Source: Pseudomonas sp. UBA1879 (GTDB lineage Bacteria > Pseudomonadota > Gammaproteobacteria > Pseudomonadales > Pseudomonadaceae). Taken from it: a stretch of DNA of 64,000 nucleotides. Shown here one piece after another: positions 60,997 to 64,000 of the stretch. The position numbers and the translations under genes are program-made. How positions within the stretch are numbered: the stretch's first letter is position 1; each line of letters opens with the position of its first letter. The DNA is taken from contig NZ_DDHJ01000018.1 in the NCBI RefSeq assembly GCF_002338065.1, forward strand, positions 487,124-551,123, read 5' to 3'. Below the pieces are notes generated by a model. That model ran no database searches. It saw only the letters and a list, made by a program, of their open reading frames with translations, and was not told where the DNA came from.

Positions 60997-61088
60997 GTGC
61001 CTGATGGCACGCGGTAAAGCGCCTGTCGGCCGCCGCGTGTGTTTCTTTTCATTGACCCTGCGCCTTGCGCATGGATGGGGTGTGTCCG

Positions 61089-62486
61089 ATGAATAACCAC
61101 AAAAGCGACTTTGCCTACCAGATGGTCTATCGCTACCTGTCGAAACTGACCCATGAATTGCCAGAAGGGCCTGCCGTCAAGCTGCCGTCCCTGCGCCTGC
61201 TGGCCCGACGACTTCGAGTGTCGATTTCTACCGTTCAGAACGCCTATGCATTACTGGAAAAGGAAGGCCGCATCTGCGCGGTGCCCAAATCCGGCTATTA
61301 CGCACTGCCCCAGCCTTGCAACGATATCCATTGCGAGGGTGTGGACCTGCTGACGCGTTTTCAGGCCGGCACCCGCCGTGCTGACATGTTCGTGTTTGGC
61401 GCCGACGAGCCCACGCTGCTGCAATCGCTGGACGCCACGCTGCTGAGTCTGGAACGCGACTTGATGCGTCAGTACCCGAGTCAGTCCGACCCGCGCTATC
61501 AGCCCTTCGGCGACATCGAACTGCGCACGGCACTGGCCGCGTATTACACCTCATCTGCCGAACATTGCTGGCACCCGGACAACGTGTTCATCGGTCCGGA
61601 CAAGACTGGCGTGCTGAGAACCGTGCTCGAGGCCCTGCGACTGCGGGACTGTGCGGTGTTGGTCGAGTCGCCCTGTGGCTGGAACATCCTGCGCACGCTG
61701 CAATCCTTCGGCATCCGGGTGATCGAGTTGTGCACGGACGTCGAAGGGCGTATCGACCTGAATGAGCTGGAAGGTCTGCTGCGTCACAGTGATGTGAAAA
61801 TGGCGCTTCTGTCTTCGCGTATGGACACCGTGCGTGGCCGCATCATGGCGCCCGAGCAACGGCTCCGGGTGGCCGAGGTGTTGAATCGTCAAGGTGTGTG
61901 GGTCTTGGAGAACGACAGTCAGGGCGGTCTGTGTTTCGACCCGCAGTTCACGCCGTTGCGGGACTTGATCGATCCCCAACGGTTGTTGATCGTCGGCTCC
62001 TTCGACAAGACCATTGGCCTGGAAGCGCCCTTTGGTTACCTGCTGACCCGCCACTCACGGGAACTGTGGCATCAGCAGCTGTTGCTACGTTCGTTCCGCC
62101 TGCCGCCGCTCCGGCAGAAGGCCATCGCCCGGCTGTACAGCTCCGGGCAACTGGACAAGCATCTGCACGGGCTGCGCACCTGCCTGCAACAACGGGTCGA
62201 CCACCTCGCGCTGCTGATCGACGACTTTCTCGGCGACGACGTGACCTTCGAACGGCCTCAGGGCGGCGCGACGATCTGGCTGGAGAGCAAGCACCGGGTG
62301 GACATGGGGCGAGTATTCGAGCGTCTGTTGGAACAACGCATCGTCATCGCCCCGGGCGAGCTGTTCAGCGTGCGCGGGCTGCACCAACAGAGCCTGTGTC
62401 TGAGCGGCGCGGCGGACTGGAGCCAGAACATCGAGTCGATGCTCGTGCATGTCAGGAATGCGTTGGTGCAGGAGCGTTTGGGGTAG
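61089..62486 (+). CDS. MocR-family (GntR-aminotransferase fusion) regulator
   Basis: A 465-residue protein. The N-terminal winged helix (LPSLRLLARRLRVSISTVQN, then AYALLEKEGRI) is of GntR type; the rest is a fold-type-I aminotransferase domain. Lys307 in SFDKTIGLEAPFGY is placed as the PLP-binding lysine, so the domain can probably bind PLP. MocR proteins sense an amino acid or PLP and usually regulate an adjacent gene. It starts 92 bp after the PP-loop gene in the same direction, so it may regulate or belong to that unit. The ATG at 61089 is preferred over a TTG-type start at 61065. Confidence 0.88.
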   Translation: MNNHKSDFAYQMVYRYLSKLTHELPEGPAVKLPSLRLLARRLRVSISTVQNAYALLEKEGRICAVPKSGYYALPQPCNDIHCEGVDLLTRFQAGTRRADMFVFGADEPTLLQSLDATLLSLERDLMRQYPSQSDPRYQPFGDIELRTALAAYYTSSAEHCWHPDNVFIGPDKTGVLRTVLEALRLRDCAVLVESPCGWNILRTLQSFGIRVIELCTDVEGRIDLNELEGLLRHSDVKMALLSSRMDTVRGRIMAPEQRLRVAEVLNRQGVWVLENDSQGGLCFDPQFTPLRDLIDPQRLLIVGSFDKTIGLEAPFGYLLTRHSRELWHQQLLLRSFRLPPLRQKAIARLYSSGQLDKHLHGLRTCLQQRVDHLALLIDDFLGDDVTFERPQGGATIWLESKHRVDMGRVFERLLEQRIVIAPGELFSVRGLHQQSLCLSGAADWSQNIESMLVHVRNALVQERLG

Positions 62487-62625
62487 GGCATTCGTAGCGA
62501 ACATTCAGGGGCGCGGCGTTGCTCTGGTCAAGGACGCCGCCGATCCATTTCCGTTTGCCAGACCCACCGCGCACCTGCTATCTGTATGCCCGTCCAGTAT
62601 TCAGACTGCCCGTTGCCATCCTCCC

Positions 62626-64000
62626 GTGACCGCCATCCTCTCCCTCGAACCCGCTGTCGGTGCCGCCCCGGATGCATCGCCGTCCGCGCCTGTGCAGTCG
62701 GCGGTCGATCCGCACCACGGCTATGCCATCGCGGTGCGGGCGTTGTGCGAGTTCACGGCCAAGGTCGGGGACCTCGACTTGCGTTTCACCCCGTCGCCCA
62801 CGGCGCAGGAAGGCATTGCCGGGCATCGCGCGGTGGCGTCTCGCCGCGGCCCGGACTATCAATCCGAAGTTCCTCTGTCCGGTACCTACCACGCTTTGAC
62901 GGTGCGGGGGCGGGCGGACGGCTACGACGCTGCGCTCAATCAATTGGAAGAAGTGAAGACCTACCGCGGCGATCTCGACAAGATGCCGGCCAACCATCGA
63001 CAACTGCATTGGGCGCAGGCCAAGGTCTATGGCTGGTTGATCTGTCAGCAGTTGAAGCTGTCCGAGGTGACCATTGCGCTGGTGTATTTCAACATCGTCA
63101 ACGAGCAGGAAACCCTGATTCGCGAACGGCACAGCGCTGATGAACTTAAGGTCTTCTTCGAGGCGCAGTGTCAGATTTTTCTGCACTGGGCACGGCAGGA
63201 AATCACCCATGTTCACGAGCGAAACCAGGCGCTTGCAGCGCTCAAATTCCCCCACGGCGCGTTCCGTGCGGGGCAGCGCGTGCTGGCGGAGTCGGTGTAC
63301 AAGGCGGTCAGCACCGGGCGCTGCCTGATGGCCCAGGCGCCGACGGGCATCGGCAAGACCATCGGCACGGTGTTCCCGATGCTCAAGGCGGCGCCCACCC
63401 AGAAGCTCGACAAGGTGTTTTTTCTCACCGCCAAGACCCCCGGCCGCAAACTGGCGCTGGATGCGCTCAGCGTGATCGGCCGCAGCGCCCCCGAGCTGGA
63501 TTTGCGAGTGCTGGAAATGGTCGCGCGGGACAAGGCCTGCGAATTCCCGACCAACGCCTGCAATGGCGATTCCTGCCCGCTGGCCAAAGGGTTTTACGAT
63601 CGGCTGCCTGCCGCGCGCAGCGAAGCCGTTGCCCATCGGTGGCTGGATCAGGCCGGCTTGCGCGACGTGGCCTTGCGGCACGAGGTATGCCCCTATTACT
63701 TGAGCCAGGAAATGGCGCGCTGGGCGGACGTGGTCATCGCCGACTACAACTATTATTTCGACCTCAACGCCTTGCTGTTCGGGCTCTGCCAGTTCAACCA
63801 GTGGCGCGTCGCGGTGCTGGTGGACGAGGCACATAACATGGTCGAACGCGCGCGGCAGATGTACAGCGCGGGCCTCGACCAATTCGTCTTGAATCAGGTC
63901 CGGCAGGGCGCTCCGGAAGCCCTGAAAAAATCCCTGCAGCGGCTCAATCGCGAGTGGAACGCCCTGCACAAGGACCAAGTCGCGCCGTACCAGGCCTATG
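62626..64000 (+). CDS. XPD/DinG-like ATP-dependent DNA helicase with PD-(D/E)XK-like N-terminal domain, 3' truncated
   Basis: The frame is open from GTG at 62626 to the window end (458 codons). Residues ~90-140 contain GRADGYDAALNQLEEVKTYR and HWAQAKVYGW, where Asp and E-x-K are spaced as in PD-(D/E)XK nucleases of the RecB/Cas4 kind. Walker A APTGIGKT is at 238-245, DEAH at 400-403, and four cysteines between them (KACEFP, NACNG, SCPLA, EVCPYY) match the iron-sulfur domain of XPD/DinG helicases. It should unwind DNA 5'-3' and may also cut it. The start codon is the first good one in frame; its ribosome-binding site is weak. Confidence 0.82.
   Translation, partial: MTAILSLEPAVGAAPDASPSAPVQSAVDPHHGYAIAVRALCEFTAKVGDLDLRFTPSPTAQEGIAGHRAVASRRGPDYQSEVPLSGTYHALTVRGRADGYDAALNQLEEVKTYRGDLDKMPANHRQLHWAQAKVYGWLICQQLKLSEVTIALVYFNIVNEQETLIRERHSADELKVFFEAQCQIFLHWARQEITHVHERNQALAALKFPHGAFRAGQRVLAESVYKAVSTGRCLMAQAPTGIGKTIGTVFPMLKAAPTQKLDKVFFLTAKTPGRKLALDALSVIGRSAPELDLRVLEMVARDKACEFPTNACNGDSCPLAKGFYDRLPAARSEAVAHRWLDQAGLRDVALRHEVCPYYLSQEMARWADVVIADYNYYFDLNALLFGLCQFNQWRVAVLVDEAHNMVERARQMYSAGLDQFVLNQVRQGAPEALKKSLQRLNREWNALHKDQVAPYQAY

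Noticed and set aside
62578..63978. 466-codon open frame on the minus strand at the right end
   Set aside because: It is the antisense of the helicase, which has clear Walker, DEAH and cysteine motifs on the plus strand.

Overview
The window reads as chromosome of a Pseudomonas species. The codon use is uniformly GC-rich, REP/REPIN repeats of the pseudomonad kind sit between genes, and several neighbourhoods are typical of the genus: mexS-mexT-mexEF-oprN, a full C-P lyase (phn) operon, two chemoreceptors and a quinone-linked gluconate dehydrogenase. I place it in the fluorescens/syringae side of the genus from the REP types and gene content, without naming a species.

1-11.6 kb is a run of small accessory units. 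It holds the start of a phzF-like gene, an SDR/AraC divergent pair, a decayed transposase fragment and a secreted serine hydrolase. Next comes a four-gene bufferin (copper-buffering RiPP) operon: peptide, MNIO-type DUF692 enzyme, DUF2063 partner and DoxX protein, preceded by a sequence that fits the sigma-F-type ECF promoter GTAACC-N16-CGAA. After it come a LysR/SDR pair, an AEC transporter, a RcnB-like protein, a qorB/HxlR redox pair and an azoreductase. 11.8-15.6 kb is a three-subunit periplasmic GMC dehydrogenase (Tat-exported small subunit, FAD subunit, triheme cytochrome c). 16.3-21.8 kb holds a stand-alone PBP2 paralogue, pyruvate:quinone oxidase (PoxB) and a LysR/VOC pair.

22.2-38.5 kb is framed by two chemoreceptors. 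The first carries the complete amino-acid-binding dCache motif. The second lies behind a good sigma-54 promoter and directly after the phn genes. Between them lie tandem REPINs, an esterase and phnCDEFGHIJKLMNP, which encode phosphonate uptake, the HutC-type regulator PhnF, the C-P lyase core and the accessory enzymes PhnM, PhnN and PhnP (no phnO). A candidate PhnF operator occurs twice and a Pho-box-like array precedes phnC.

38.9-47.6 kb is one 2906-codon Rhs/YD-repeat protein with AT-richer segments at its start and in the middle, followed by a small acidic protein that could be its immunity partner or an unrelated cold-shock-domain-like protein. 48-50 kb has an arylesterase-like hydrolase, the scar of a deleted RND efflux operon and a thioredoxin-like protein. 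50.2-58.9 kb is the complete mexS-mexT-mexE-mexF-oprN efflux locus. 59-62.5 kb is the least familiar part: a promoter with inverted repeats, a 45-codon ORF with a good ribosome-binding site, a PP-loop ATP pyrophosphatase-like protein with a CxxC pair, and a MocR-type regulator. The window ends inside an XPD/DinG-like helicase with an N-terminal PD-(D/E)XK-like domain.
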